64,000 nucleotides of DNA from Ascarosepion bandense (taxonomy: Eukaryota; Mollusca; Cephalopoda; Sepiida; Sepiidae). Positions 1 through 10,827 of this stretch are shown one piece after another. Within the stretch, counting starts at the first letter, position 1. Every line of letters begins with the position of its first letter. Under the pieces are notes generated by a model. The model saw only the letters and a program-made list of their open reading frames with translations. It ran no database searches and was not told where the DNA came from. The stretch spans positions 1,432,501 to 1,496,500 of the forward strand of contig JBBBDQ010000445.1 in NCBI GenBank assembly GCA_037127315.1. The letters run 5' to 3'. The translations under genes and the position numbers were made by a program.

Positions 1-925
1 TATTATTGTTGCTTTTTATCCCAACACTCTGGCTCTATACACTCTTCATTATTACTATTATTTTATTACTAGTTTTATTCCGTCTTATTATTGTTGCTTT
101 TTATCCCAACACTCTGGCTCTATACACTCTTCATTATTACTATTATTTTATTACTAGTTTTATTCCGTCTTATTATTGTTGCTTTTTATCCCAACACTCT
201 GGCTCTATACACTCTTCATTATTACTATTATTTTATTACTAGTTTTATTCCGTCTTATTATTGTTGCTTTTTATCCCAACACTCTGGCTCTATACACTCT
301 TCATTATTACTATTATTTTATTACTAGTTTTATTCCATCTTATTATTGTTGCTTTTTATCCCAACACTCTGGCTCTATACACTCTTCATTATTACTATTA
401 TTTTATTACTAGTTTTATTCCATCTTATTATTGTTGCTTTTTATCCCAACACTCTGGCTCTATACACTCTTCATTATTACTATTATTTTATTACTAGTTT
501 TAGTTCATCTTATTATTGTTGCTTTTTATCCCAACACTCTGGCTCTATACACTCTTCATTATTACTATTATTTTATTACTAGTTTTATTCCATCTTATTA
601 TTGTTGCTTTTTATCCCAACACTCTGGCTCTATACACTCTTCATTATTACTATTATTTTATTACTAGTTTTATTCCATCTTATTATTGTTGCTTTTTATC
701 CCAACACTCTGGCTCTATACACTCTTCATTATTACTATTATTTTATTACTAGTTTTAGTTCATCTTATTATTGTTGCTTTTTATCCCAACACTCTGGCTC
801 TATACACTCTTCATTATTACTATTATTTTATTACTAGTTTTATTCCATCTTATTATTGTTGCTTTTTCTCCCAACACTCTGGCTCTATACACTCTTCATT
901 TTTACTATTATTTTATTGCTAATCT
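1..925. repeat. 85-bp minisatellite with 255-bp higher-order period
   Basis: About 10.9 head-to-tail copies of an 85-bp pyrimidine-rich unit, cut by the window start. Units are nearly identical except for a short variable block at the unit end. It is TATTCCGTCT in the first three units. After that, two TATTCCATCT units alternate with one TAGTTCATCT unit, so every third unit is marked and the higher-order period is 255 bp. The last unit (about 855-925) is diverged, as array edges usually are. Because 85 is not a multiple of three and the unit lacks stops in one reading, overlapping 78-codon frames appear. They are not genes. Confidence 0.97.
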
Positions 926-1490
926 AATTTCCTGCTACTAAAACTAAAAACTAATTTCCCAGATGACTTCTTGTCATTTACTTACTTTCTTGAAATGTTT
1001 CTTCCTTTCTTAGTCACTGTTAGTCTCTTTCAGTGACTTATTGTATGTTATTTGTTGGAGCCGTTTGTGTTTTAATTTAATGAAGAAAATGGTTTTATAT
1101 AAGAAGGTATGCATTTATTTTATGAGATGCACGTCATTTAAACAATAAACTTGAACCAATCATTGACCAATTATAAAGAAACATTAATCAATCATTAATA
1201 TGAACTTGTAGGCTCAGTTTCTTAACTGATGCTTTTTGTTAATTTTTTTACAAACATCTTTCTTCTTTTTCTATTATGACAACCTCTTGTCTTTTTCTCC
1301 TCAAAGTAATTATTTTTGGACTTTTTCTGCCTCAATTTAAACAAACTGGTAAAATATGTTGCTCAGAATTTATCGTTTTTCTCTTATTGTCTATCTGTTC
1401 TGTGGTATATTAACACTTAAAAATCATTTAAAAATATATATATAGATATATTATAAAAATAAATACACAATGGTCTTTATTTATTTATTC
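926..1490. other. AT-rich intron sequence, nothing recognised
   Basis: No coding signal, RNA gene or repeat that recurs elsewhere in the window was found here, except a 30-bp stretch at about 1450-1480 (ATAAATACACAATGGTCTTT). That stretch is seen again near 2655. Confidence 0.6.
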
Positions 1491-2381
1491 TTTTTTAAAA
1501 TCATTTCACCCCAAGGCGTAAATGCCACTGACGTGCGGGTGTGGGGTGGGCTACATAACTGAAAGAAAATTAATTAAAAGAGAGAGAAGAGGAGTACAAA
1601 CCAATTAGAAAGGAGTAATAGAAAGATGAAAATGCAGGTGTGATGACAGTTGCAAGCGGGGAGAGAAAGGAAAGGATATACAGGGTGGGGGAAGGGCTAG
1701 AGTCCTGTGGTTAGTAGATGAGTATTGACATTGCATTTAAATTTCTGGAGGTTGTAGCTGTCAGGAAAGTAAGAATATGGGAGCGAGTTCTTCAGGCGGG
1801 AAGTGCGAGAGAAGAAGCTGTAGGAGTTGTATGCATTTGGCTAACCTGACTGTGAATGGGTGGGACCCAGTTGCCAGTCTTGTTGCATGAGTAAACACCT
1901 GTTGAGTAGGCACCAGTGACTTAAGTTCGTCCGAGCAGAAGCCATGAAAGTATTTATAGAACAGACAAAGGGAGGCCACATTTCATTGGTGGGGAAGTGG
2001 CTGTAGTCGAGCTGCCAAGTCAGCACCTATCACGTTACTAACTCTTTTTTGGAGCCTGTCGAGAACACTGAGGTGAATGGCAGGGGTGCCTGACCATAAA
2101 TGGCAGCAATACTCCATGCACGGTTGAATGGTAGACTTGTATATATGCAGGATGGATTCAGGCAGAAAAAACATCCTGGATTGACACAGTGACCCAACCT
2201 TCTTAGCAGTGGATTTAACTATGGATTCGATGTAGTGGTTCCATTTGAGATCAGAAGAGAGGGTAAGGCCGAGGAGGCGCAGTGTATTGCACTCAGGGAG
2301 AATCGCTTGGTCCATGCTTATGTGAGACAGGAGAGGTTGCCTGTGATGGTTGACAGACAACAGCTTGGTCTTGGACACAAT
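1491..2381 (-). mobile_element. LINE 3' fragment with reverse transcriptase C-terminal remnant
   Basis: The minus strand encodes, in one frame from 2378 to 1983, a stretch containing LRLLGLTLSSDLKWNHYIES, KVGSLC and CMEYCCHLWSG. A second frame from 1979 to 1761 continues with ASLCLFYKYFHGFCSDELKS and a degraded copy of the terminal F..R.S.LWNSLP region. This is the conserved tail of Jockey/CR1-superfamily non-LTR retrotransposon ORF2. A 3' UTR ends near 1500 with the family's characteristic end (ATCATTTCACCCCAAGG on the + strand). It is truncated at the 5' side, has at least one frame break, and is dead. The exact clade is not determined. Confidence 0.85.
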
Positions 2382-2615
2382 AAGAAACAGGAAATATATA
2401 TATACGAGCAGTATAGCCCGGCATTGCTCGGGTGTAATGAAAGCTTTAAAACTAATCCATGGTCCTGGACCTCAGACTCTTTGGACGTTGGCACGAAAGA
2501 CTAAAAAGCAATAGTTGTTTCCAGTTAAAGCAAAACCATAGACTGAAAGAAAAATGAATGGATGTAAGTCAAATTTTGACTTCCTGGTAATGATATCAAA
2601 TAAACAAGTTTAGAT

Positions 2616-2648
<33 letters not shown>

Positions 2649-2698
2649 TATAAAAATAAATACACAATGGTCTTTATTATAAGAAACAGGAAATATAT
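2382..2698 (+). mobile_element. Truncated dispersed element B, flanked by an 18-bp direct repeat
   Basis: The segment starts near 2405 with GCAGTATAGCCCGGCATTGC and continues with the element B body up to a (TA)n run. Longer copies lie at 14716, 19858, 33474 and 47179. An identical 18-bp string AAGAAACAGGAAATATAT occurs at 2382-2399 and 2681-2698, so it may be a target-site duplication. The element is non-coding in this window. Confidence 0.7.
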
Positions 2699-2844
2699 TC
2701 TTCAGTACTGAATGACATAATTATTGCTAAGAAATAAAATAATGATAAAGAAAAGACATTTAGTAAGAGCTTTCATAATTGGTAGTAAAGAGAACGTACT
2801 GAGATGGCATTGCTTGACTATTGTCTCCATGAGCGTGACAGAAG

Positions 2845-2881
<37 letters not shown>

Positions 2882-3021
2882 GCAAATAAATAGACAATGG
2901 TTTTTATTAAGCATAAATTAAATATAGCACAGTGCTTAAAAGTATGGGGTATGCAGTGAGGATTGAACTCACTTTTCAGTGATGATTAATCTTGTGAAGT
3001 AAGCTTGCTAATCATTACACC
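2699..3021. other. AT-rich intron with (TA)n run
   Basis: This holds a (TA)n microsatellite at about 2850-2877 and a tRNA-SINE-like fragment near 2950-3025 (GATTGAACTCACTTTTCAGT followed by AATCATTACACCATG). The fragment resembles the B-box end of an antisense SINE but is too short to classify. Confidence 0.45.
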
Positions 3022-3512
3022 ATGTCTCTTCTACAAATACTTTCATGGCTCCTGCTCTGATGAACTTAGCTCACTGGTACCCCCTATATATAAATTTACT
3101 TGAGCCACAAGATTTGCAACTAGGTCCCACCATTTTACTGTGAAACCGATAAATTGTAATGGCAAATTCTACTCCAGCAGCTTCTTTTCTTGGACTTCCT
3201 GTCTGTGGAATTCCCTTTCGCATACTTGCTTTTCCGACAGCTACAATCTCCAAGAATTTAAATGTAAAGTTAATAGTCATCTCCTACCTCACTAACTTAC
3301 ATCCTCTCACTCATGTTTTTTTCTCCGTCCACTCCACTCTCATCAGTATTCTCTTCCTGCTCATACTCTTTTTCTGACACCCCTTGTAACCTGTTACTCT
3401 TTCTCATAACATTTCTCTTCTGTAACCCCCCCCCCCCCCACACACACACACAACAGTGGCAGTAAAATACGTTGCTTGGGGCCACACGATTATGAAAAAA
3501 AAACATAAAAAG
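3022..3512 (+). mobile_element. LINE 3' fragment, same family
   Basis: Starts in the FYKYFHG.CSDELSSLVP region (TCTTCTACAAATACTTTCATGG), passes through the TRLATRSHPFTV and LWNSLP equivalents, and ends in the family tail (CTTGGGGCCACACGATTATG) plus A-rich sequence. The tail is interrupted by a (C)n(AC)n run at about 3426-3452. Confidence 0.8.
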
Positions 3513-4019
3513 GCCCATTTTTTGTTTTTATATAACTGAGTATGAAAAGGAAAGAATAAAGAAGTTAGGAATTGTGTGGGTGATATACATGCATGTATGT
3601 GAAAGTTCAGTCACTAAGGGTAAAGATATCCTTATGCTCTGGCGGACAAGGTCTGGGTGGTGTTCTCACTAAGATATGCTGTGAGAAGAAGAGAGATAAG
3701 AAAACAAAGAAAGGAAGTGTCCCATTTTTATAGGTGCTTAACACCCCCCTCTAACTAGTAACAAACACATGAGTAAAACACAGTTCCAAAAATGACTAAA
3801 GTCAACTCTGAGTAGCTGTAAAGTCAGTGGGTAGTTGTTGAGGAAATCACAATTCTTTTTTATTGTTTTCTTAATATGTTCCTTCATGATGTAGGTGATC
3901 ATAGCTCGCCACAACTTCCATTTCCTTATCTGTGAAAAGCCATAACTTTAAGGGAAATCTAGCAGAGATGTTTCCTATTGACTTCTCTATGGTTCTGAAT
4001 TCAGAGTATTCTTTCACTT
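3513..4019. other. Intron sequence, nothing recognised
   Basis: No open frame above background, no splice-compatible conserved exon and no repeat recurring in the window was found here. Confidence 0.5.
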
Positions 4020-4095
4020 AGACTGGCTGCCACCCAAGACTAGAAAGTTCCATTTACTCTGTTACTTAATCCATAGCTGTTAGGGTTCATATCTA
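4020..4095 (-). mobile_element. Degenerate fragment of tRNA-derived SINE (family D)
   Basis: The block GACTGGCTGCCACCCAAGAC followed by a diverged form of CTATAGAACCCAATCTGTCC and of TTAACCCATAGCTGG matches the central core of the family D SINEs at 37.0-41.2 kb. Both ends are missing. Confidence 0.5.
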
Positions 4096-4228
4096 TGAAT
4101 GATTGAAATGAGGCCAGCATAAGTATCCAAATATGATTCCGGTTTCATCTCGCCTCTACACTACCAGCATTTGCCATATCTTTGTCATCATTAACTGTTT
4201 TGATATTTTTTTTAATATATTTGCTTAA

Positions 4229-4420
4229 CAAATCCTTCTTCATATTATAGATTGTATTAACAGCAAGTAAAATGATAGGAATTGTTAAGAAAAAAGAAAA
4301 AAAAGCACATCATTCACCATAGCTTTTGAGATTTGAAAAAGAAATATATATGTATATATATAGCCATTGAGATGTGAAAAAGAAATTACTCGGCCAGTGA
4401 TCAAGAGCAAGGGAAAATTT
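4229..4420 (+). repeat. Dispersed repeat E, copy 1
   Basis: Shares AACAAATCCTTCTTCATATT, GATAGGAATTGTTAA and the GAGATTTGAAAAAGAAAT stretch with 9658-9807. A short (TA)n insert at about 4348-4362 splits a local duplication of the GAAAAAGAAAT block. It has no coding content. Confidence 0.7.
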
Positions 4421-4547
4421 ACTCGCCCCAAAATCATTTTACTTGACTGACTCCATTTTCTTAATAGTTGCCTTATGTAAACATAGTGTGAATCGCTGAG
4501 GAAAAAAACAAAAAATGAAATTTTAATTAAAATTTCAAATGTGTTAG

Positions 4548-4883
4548 TGTTAGGGCACCGCTCCTATTTGACTACAAATGGACTGTTCCCATTGCTATAT
4601 ATAGCAATGGTGGATTCTCTACAAGGGAGTCATAGAGAGTCACTTGAGAGTCTCTAATGAGTTACTGAAGAGTCAGTGCGAGTCAGTGAAGAGTTAGTCA
4701 CACTTCCAGTGGCGTACCGGAAGTAATCACGTATACACACGTCTTACGACGGATTGGACTCTTGTATCTTTCTATTGTAAATATTACTAATCACTTCTGT
4801 ACATACTAACCGTCTTTCCGCGGAATACAACTTATATTCTGATTCTGTTGTTGAGTTATTCATTTATACTTGGCGACATAACA
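4548..4883. mobile_element. Solo LTR with 5-bp target-site duplication
   Basis: 336 bp beginning TGTTAGGGCACC and ending GCGACATAACA, so the termini are TG...CA with the short inverted ends TGTTA/TAACA. It is flanked directly by GTTAG at 4543-4547 and GTTAG at 4884-4888, the 5-bp duplication expected of Ty3/gypsy- or BEL-type integration. No internal domain adjoins it, which fits LTR-LTR recombination. The interior has runs of GAGTC/GAGTCA repeats at 4625-4700 and a GC-richer middle than the surroundings. Orientation is uncertain. Confidence 0.85.
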
Positions 4884-4888
4884 GTTAG

Positions 4889-5812
4889 AAAGGATTTTAA
4901 AAAAAAATTTTAAATAACAAAATTTGATCTTTCCTTTTAATAATAGCAAAAAACATTTTGATGATAAAACTTTCTTTTAAGTTTGAGCCCTTTTAACATC
5001 ATGTTTTTTTTTCTTTGGCTATTAACTGGAGGTACCTAAATTCGTAGTTTCTTTCTTCTGTTTGACTACAACCTCCATCTCATAGATGATAAAAAAAATA
5101 ACAAATCTGATTTTCTCAACAATTTTATATAAAAAAAAAATTACTTGTATAATTTGTTTTTTGGTGGGTGGTTGAAAGAAATATGTGTATTTTTAGTTTT
5201 TGTAAGTGGGGAAGAAATATAGATGTTAAGTCAACGATAATATTTTTCCAAATGAGTTTCTAAAAATATGTGAGTGTCTTTAATCTGGGTGACAGAGACA
5301 TTTAGGCTCCACTCTGGAAGTGGTAATTAAACAAATGTTTACACTGACTGGGATGATAAAAGCGAGATCAGGCGCCATGCATAAGACGAAAGAGTTCAAT
5401 AATGTCATTGTAGGTCATTCTAAGTAACTCATGAATCTTCAATGGCATACTTTTGGGTTATAAAAGGAGTCAGTTTTCTTTTTTTATTTTTCAAGGGACA
5501 CATTTCATTGCAAGATTTTTAATCAACCGTGGGCAAGCAAAGCAATAAACTTTAATTGCCCAAGTCAATCGGGCGAGTGCAATCTCAAAGGCAGTTTGCC
5601 ACAAAAATTGAGATGAAAACTTTTATTTAAGTTTGTTTGTTTTGAAAAAAAAAAAAAAAAGCAAAAATAGGGTTGAAAATTCCTTGGACCAAAGTGTCTG
5701 TTGTATTAGTTTTTTTTCTTTTTTTTAAAATTTTTCTGGTTTTGATTTGCTACATAATTGTTGCTGTTACGAAAGCCTGGAAGATTGTAAATCTCTTTTC
5801 TCTACTTCACAG
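4889..5812. other. AT-rich intron upstream of exon A
   Basis: Contains poly-A and poly-T tracts (for example 5647-5660) and the polypyrimidine tract of the exon A acceptor (5790-5812). No further exon was recognised. Confidence 0.6.
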
Positions 5813-5928
5813 GTTATGAAAAAGAAGAGAGCCCCTGTCATTGGGTGCGCAAGCGTTTTAAAAATGTGATGTCACTGAGGCAACAAGCTCTTCAAAAAGC
5901 CCAAAAAATGTGGGCTGACTATTTATTT
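5813..5928 (+). CDS. COLGALT1: COLGALT-like exon A (38 codons, phase 1 start)
   Basis: The acceptor is a pyrimidine-rich tract ending CTTCACAG at 5812; the donor GTAAGT starts at 5929. The first two bases complete a Gly codon split with the upstream exon, then 38 full codons follow. The translation begins with Tyr-Glu-Lys-Glu-Glu and contains HWVRKRF, MSLRQQALQKAQ and ends MWADYLF. This is the helix and beta-strand that lead into the DxD motif in GT25 enzymes, where the pattern is HW..R...LR..AL..A...ADY. The upstream partner exon is not recognisable in 1-5812, so the preceding intron is at least 5.8 kb. Confidence 0.88.
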
Positions 5929-6045
5929 GTAAGTATTTGCTTTTCTTTTTCCCTTTCAACATGGCTTTCATTTCTTGCTTTCTTGAAATGAACAATAAAT
6001 TTTCCTTTTTTTTTCACAAAAAAGAACTAAATATCATATATATAT

Positions 6046-6915
6046 AGTGCTTCTGCTACATATTTAGAGATTCTTGATAAAATCCAAAGAAGAATCTGCA
6101 ATGTTATTAGTTCTGATCTGGCTTCCCAGCTTCAGTTATTTTCCCCACTGCTAGCTTTCTTGTACCTTTTTTATAAACATTTTCATGGCAATTGTTCTGA
6201 TGAGCTTTCCTCTTTGGTACCTAGACTTTATGGATTTAAGTCATAATATAGCTTCCCTTTACCTTTTCTATAAATATTTTCATGGTAATTGTTCTGATGA
6301 GCTTTCCTCTTTGGTACCTAGACTTTATGAATTTAAGCCATAATATAGCTTCCCTTTACCTTTTCTATAAATATTTTCATGGTAATTGTTCTGATGAGCT
6401 TTCCTCTTTGGTACCTAGACTTTATGAATTTAAGCCATAATATAGCTTCCCTTTACCTTTTCTATAAATATTTTCATGGTAATTGTTCTGATGAGTTTTT
6501 CTCTTTGGTACCTAGACTTTATGAATTTAAGCCATAATATAGCTTCCCTTTACCTTTTCTATAAACATTTTCATGGTAATTGTTCTGATGAGCTTTCCTC
6601 TTTGGTACCTAGACTTTATGAATTTAAGCCATAATATAGCTTCCCTTTACCTTTTCTATAAATATTTTCATGATAATTGTTCTGATGAGCTTTCCTCCTT
6701 GGTGCCTTAGCTGCATGAATTTAAGTGTACTACTAGTTTGGCAACTAGCTCTCAATGTTTTACTAGCTATATCTAACCATAGGTTATATTCTAAGAGTTT
6801 TTTTTTCACAAGTGTCAATCACCATCTTGTCTCCCTCAAATCTGTTGCTTTTTCTCCCATTAAGCCCCTTGCATCATAGTGGCAGTATCATCTTGCTTGG
6901 GGAGAAATGATATAT
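6046..6915 (+). mobile_element. LINE 3' fragment carrying an internal 97-bp tandem array
   Basis: Begins with the LDKIQRRICNVIS-type segment (GATTCTTGATAAAATCCAAAGA) and ends at the family tail (GGCAGTATCATCTTGCTTGG). Between them the FYKYFHGNCSDELSSLVP coding block has been multiplied, described separately at 6143-6720. Confidence 0.8.
6143..6720 (+). repeat. 97-bp tandem repeat derived from LINE coding sequence
   Basis: GCCATAATATAGCTTCCC recurs at 6337, 6434, 6531 and 6628, with a variant at 6240, giving a constant 97-bp spacing over five full copies and a diverged edge copy on each side. Each unit holds TTTTCTATAAATATTTTCAT and TCTGATGAGCTTTCCTCTTT, which are LINE ORF2 sequence. 97 is not a multiple of three, so the reading frame rotates. 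Confidence 0.92.
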
Positions 6916-7422
6916 ATACACACACAAATTCTGATAAAAATATTCTGGTAATAGTGCAAAGGTTTTCTGTCATGTATACACACTAAGTTATAATCTGTCA
7001 GTAAATTCCATTGTTTATAGCAGTGATTGGAAAGAAAGTGTAGAGTGTGGCCATCTCACCACACCATAGACATTCTATCAGTGACCATGGCTTGTGAAGT
7101 AGGTTTTGGCAAAGAATAATAATTTTCAGGTACAATAACCACAATTTTCGCCCTTGTGACTTTTCTCTCTTTAAAAATCAAATCCTACTTGAAAGGAACA
7201 TTCTTTTAAAATATCAAGGAAATCCAAGAGAATGCAATGAAGCAACTGCATGCTATTCCAAAAAGAGAAGTTCCAGAAATACTTCCATGAATGGAAACGA
7301 TATTGGATAAAGTGTATAGCTTCAGAAAGGGGACTATTTTAGAATAGATTAAATGCTGAATTGATATGTGTTGTAGTTTTCTTTTTATACCATCAGTTCT
7401 GACACATTTTAATCAAATCATA
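6916..7422. other. Intron sequence, nothing recognised
   Basis: Apart from a short (TA)(CA) run at 6911-6926, no feature is supported. Confidence 0.5.
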
Positions 7423-7564
7423 TAAGTAAAGAAAACCTAGTGAGCCAGACAGACCTACCTAAGTTTCACCTAAACAGATCGTCAGGGAAAACCGGCTTTC
7501 CCTGACAATCCATTTAGGTGAAACTTAGGTAGGTCTGTCTGACTCACTAGGTATTCTTTACTTA
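7423..7564. repeat. Near-perfect 68-bp hairpin
   Basis: Two 68-bp arms (7423-7490 and 7497-7564) are reverse complements with only a few mismatches. They are separated by the 6-base loop ACCGGC. The arm contains AGACCTACCTAAGTTTCACC. RNA from either strand would fold into a long stem. It could be a small foldback MITE or a source of double-stranded RNA. No transposon ends are recognised. Confidence 0.9.
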
Positions 7565-8375
7565 TTCTGCTCTACCTAAGTATTGAGCGCTTTTTGTTAG
7601 TTGATTATTCATGTCAGGGTCTTTTCTTTTGGCTACGTGCTGACTCGGTCCAAACTCTTTTGGCTGATGTTCATGTACTTAGCTCTTTATTTTTTTTAAA
7701 GCTTTTTTCCCTTCTTCGTAGATTTATGGCAGGTTTTTCGACATGAGTATAGTTGTAATCTCTTTTATCTTAGCTCTAGGTTAGCCTATCAAGCACTGTT
7801 TGATCAAATAACATGGAACACATTTATATATATAAAATGATTTGTATCCACAGAAAACACTAATAGCCTTAAATAAAAATATATTAAGGTGGGTGTATAC
7901 ATATAATTCCACAAGATCCAGCAGCCGAGTCTGTGCAGGCAGAAAGAGCATTTCCTTCACTCCTTGCAATTACTGGAGAGTTTGTGAGTGTAACATTTTT
8001 TCCTTTTTATTTCACTCCTGTGGATTTATATGTATACACCCCCCTTACATTTTAATATATTTTTTTTATTTCAATAAAATTTACTTTTAAACGAATTCCA
8101 TCTTCTTCCAGTATTGTGAGTAATCCTTTGGTTTTGTCCTTTTTTTTTTTTACTCTTTATAATTAAGCCAACGAAGCCCTTGATAAGTGTTGGCCAAAAG
8201 TTTCCTCGGGTTTGGGATAATTATGATGTCTACTTTATTTAAGGATATATATTTCTAAAGTGGAGATGGATTTTTACTTATTGATCTAACTATTAATAAT
8301 TTTATTATTAGGGGATGTACATATGAGTAGATGCTCTGTTTATTTATTAAACTGTATATTTATTTATTTTAGTCT
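7565..8375. other. Intron sequence, nothing recognised
   Basis: AT-rich with short T-runs; no coding or recurrent repeat signal. Confidence 0.5.
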
Positions 8376-8490
8376 GAATATTTGAGAAATCTTATTTAAA
8401 AAAAATATGTACTCTCAAGTATGATTCAAACCTGCATCTCCCTTGGCAGGAGAAACCATCATCAGATCTGACATGCTTTAGACTGTTGAT
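8376..8490. mobile_element. Fragment of the TIR element also seen at 30032
   Basis: GAATATTTGAGAAATCTTATTT and the following ATCTCCCTTGGCAGG correspond to the end and the GGAGATG block of the element at 30032-30244. The other end is not found, so it is a partial copy. Confidence 0.5.
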
Positions 8491-8721
8491 GTACTCCATG
8501 GCTGAGACAGTCAACAAAGTTGAATTGTGCCTTATTAATACAAATCTTTCTCTAACACTCAAAAGATTCATATTGGCTGAGTTTCAAAATCTAACATACT
8601 AAAATCTGTTGGATGAATAAATAAAAATTCATCTCTTCTTTAAAAATTGATTTGTTTACCTTATAGTTCCTCAAATTTACAGTGTAGTTCAGTGGAACAG
8701 CCAGTTTGTTTTTCTTTGAAA

Positions 8722-8823
8722 ATATGATTATTCAATCCAGTCTTCTTCCTATCACGTATTAATACGCTTTGAACATATGATTATTCAATCCAGTCTTCTT
8801 CCTATCACGTATTAATACGCTTA
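8722..8823. repeat. Two-copy 53-bp direct repeat
   Basis: ATATGATTATTCAATCCAGT and the following bases through TTAATACGCTT occur twice in tandem with 53-bp spacing and practically no divergence, so the duplication is recent. Confidence 0.92.
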
Positions 8824-9149
8824 AGAATGAGTTCTTTTTTAATTGTTTCACCCTCAATCAAGGAAATAAAAGTCACTGAGTGTTGAAGGATATGAGAAAA
8901 ATTACTATTAAGGTGAGAGAGCAATAAAAGAACAAGAATTAAGAAGACTGTAGGTAACAATTGACATTTATCTTCAAAAATGGAAATACAAAGTTGGCAG
9001 GAAAGCAAGAAGATGGAAAGATATTTTCACATATGAGAAGTGTCATAGAAGAAGCTGTTAGCATAGAACTTATAGTTACAACTTGCCATTTCAATTTTAA
9101 AATGATGAGACCTTGCCACCAATCTAGTACTGCACTTAAATTCATTAAA

Positions 9150-9545
9150 GGCTAGTTACCATAGAGGAAAGTTCATCAGAACAATTATCATGAAAGTATT
9201 CTTAGGGAAGGTTACATCTAGCCATTTCAAGTGTAAAATGATGAGACTTTGCCACCAATCTAGTACTGCACTTAAATTCATAAAGTCTAGGTACCATAGA
9301 GGAAAGTTCATCAGAACAATTATCATGAAAGTATTCTTAGGGAAGGTTACATCTAGCCATTTCAAGTGTAAAATGATGAGACCTTGCCACCAATCTAGTA
9401 CTGCACTTAAATTCATAAAGTCTAGGTACCATAGAGGAAAGTTCATGAGAACAATTATCATGAAAGTATTCTTAGGGAAGGTTACATCTAGCCATTTCAA
9501 TTGTAAAATGATGAGACCTTACCACCAATCTAATACTGCACTTAA
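9150..9545 (-). repeat. 135-bp tandem repeat derived from LINE coding sequence
   Basis: GAAAGTTCAT(C/G)AGAACAATTATC recurs at 9171, 9306 and 9441, exactly 135 bp apart, over about 3.3 copies. As 135 is 45 codons, the minus-strand frame stays open through all copies and gives a repeating peptide with FMIIVLMNFPLWYLDFMN. The source is the LINE ORF2 segment (F.YFHDNCSDELSSLVP in another frame), so the open frame is an artefact of unit length. Confidence 0.92.
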
Positions 9546-9657
9546 ATTCTGAACAATTACCATAAAAGTATTTATAAAAGAAGACACGGAAACTTCATTA
9601 AGTAGTTAAGTGACTGAAGCTGTGATGCCTGGTCAGAACCAATAACATTGCAGGTTC

Positions 9658-9807
9658 TTAACAAATCCTTCTTCATATTATAGATTGTGTTAACAGCAAA
9701 TAAAATGATAGGAATTGTTAAAAAAAAACAAAAATGGAAAAAGCATATCATTCACTACAAGCTTTTGAGATTTGAAAAAGAAATCACTCGACCGGCAGAA
9801 ATATATA
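9658..9807 (+). repeat. Dispersed repeat E, copy 2, nested in LINE
   Basis: Matches 4229-4420 from AACAAATCCTTCTTCATATT through GAGATTTGAAAAAGAAATCA. It interrupts the LINE fragment on the other strand between GGTTCTT and AAGCACCAGACCAG, so it is the younger insertion. Confidence 0.7.
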
Positions 9808-9925
9808 TTGAAGAAGCACCAGACCAGATGTGGCAGCACTAATCAAAGAAAGGATGAATGGTAGACTTTTAAACATGTAAATAGTAAGACCTATGTTTGG
9901 AAAAATCAGTTATTCTAGAAAAAAA

Positions 9926-10827
9926 ATGCAGAAAGTGTAAATAAAAATATTCTCATAAAATAATCCACAAAGGGTTGATAAACTGTCAAAAAAACAAAAT
10001 CGTTCTACCATTTTTGCTTGGATGGAGGGGTTTGGTCTTGGCATCGAAATCCGCAAATATTTATTATGACTTTTTAATCTATCTTCCCTATCACTCTGAA
10101 TAGTATAAATGTACTAATTTTCCTGACACTGGGTCGTCGCATAATTTCCCATCACACTGCAAATGTTTTGCATTTTGAAAATTCAGACTTCAACTTCCTC
10201 ATCCTTTTAAAAAAAGAAAATGATAAATTAACTTGCAGTTTCCTGTCGTTTTTTGTTTTGTTTTTTTGGTGGGGGGTGGGAGTTAACCGAAATCTTAACA
10301 GATTTGGTGTTGAAGACTCTGTTTCTGGCATCTCAACTTGTGATGTTGACCAAAAGACAGAATAGAGAAATGAAGAGAGTACTTTATTGAGTTGATTTGC
10401 CTCCCACCTCCGCTCACGAAACCAACAAAAAAAATGTCAGATGGGCGGCTTTTGCTGTACAAAAATAAAATCTTTTTTTTTTTTTTTTTTTTGTATTTCA
10501 AGAAACTTGTCCTTTTTTCCGCTTCTATTTTTTTAAATGTTTGTTTTCATCTTTGTATCTCTTGTTAGAGTTTTATAAATAAATTGCTACTTCAGCTTTA
10601 TTCTTTAGAATGGTTTCTCTTTGTTTTTATGAAAACAGGGAATTGTGAATATAGGAAATGGTTGAATGACGAAGCTTTGTACTCTGCTAAGCGTCTCTTG
10701 GGAAGCACCATACATATCCGAGTTTACAAATACATATATAGTATCTTACCAATGTACTTCAGTAAAGTATACATAAGATTTATTAACGAAGATTAACGAA
10801 ACTTGGTTATAAACAACCGACAATTTG
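9926..10827. other. Intron sequence, nothing recognised
   Basis: Contains poly-T at 10471-10492 and a G-rich patch (10265-10280). No coding conservation is seen. Confidence 0.5.

Larger units (their letters stand above)
8824..9925 (-). mobile_element. LINE 3' fragment (antisense) with internal 135-bp array and a nested repeat
   Basis: From the family tail on the + strand (AATTGTTTCACCCTCAATCAAG, a diverged form) it reads back through the LINE 3' UTR and ORF2 end to the C.EYCCHIWSGA-equivalent (ACCAGACCAGATGTGGCAGC at about 9817). A copy of repeat E (9658-9807) interrupts it. The region 9150-9545 is a local tandem array listed separately. Confidence 0.75.

Noticed and set aside
6..922. Nine overlapping 78-codon open frames
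   Set aside because: They are the three readings of the 85-bp satellite unit; identical sequence in rotating frames, no gene.
9156..9552. Open frames of 114 and 120 codons on both strands
   Set aside because: They arise because the 135-bp unit is divisible by three; the sequence is LINE-derived.
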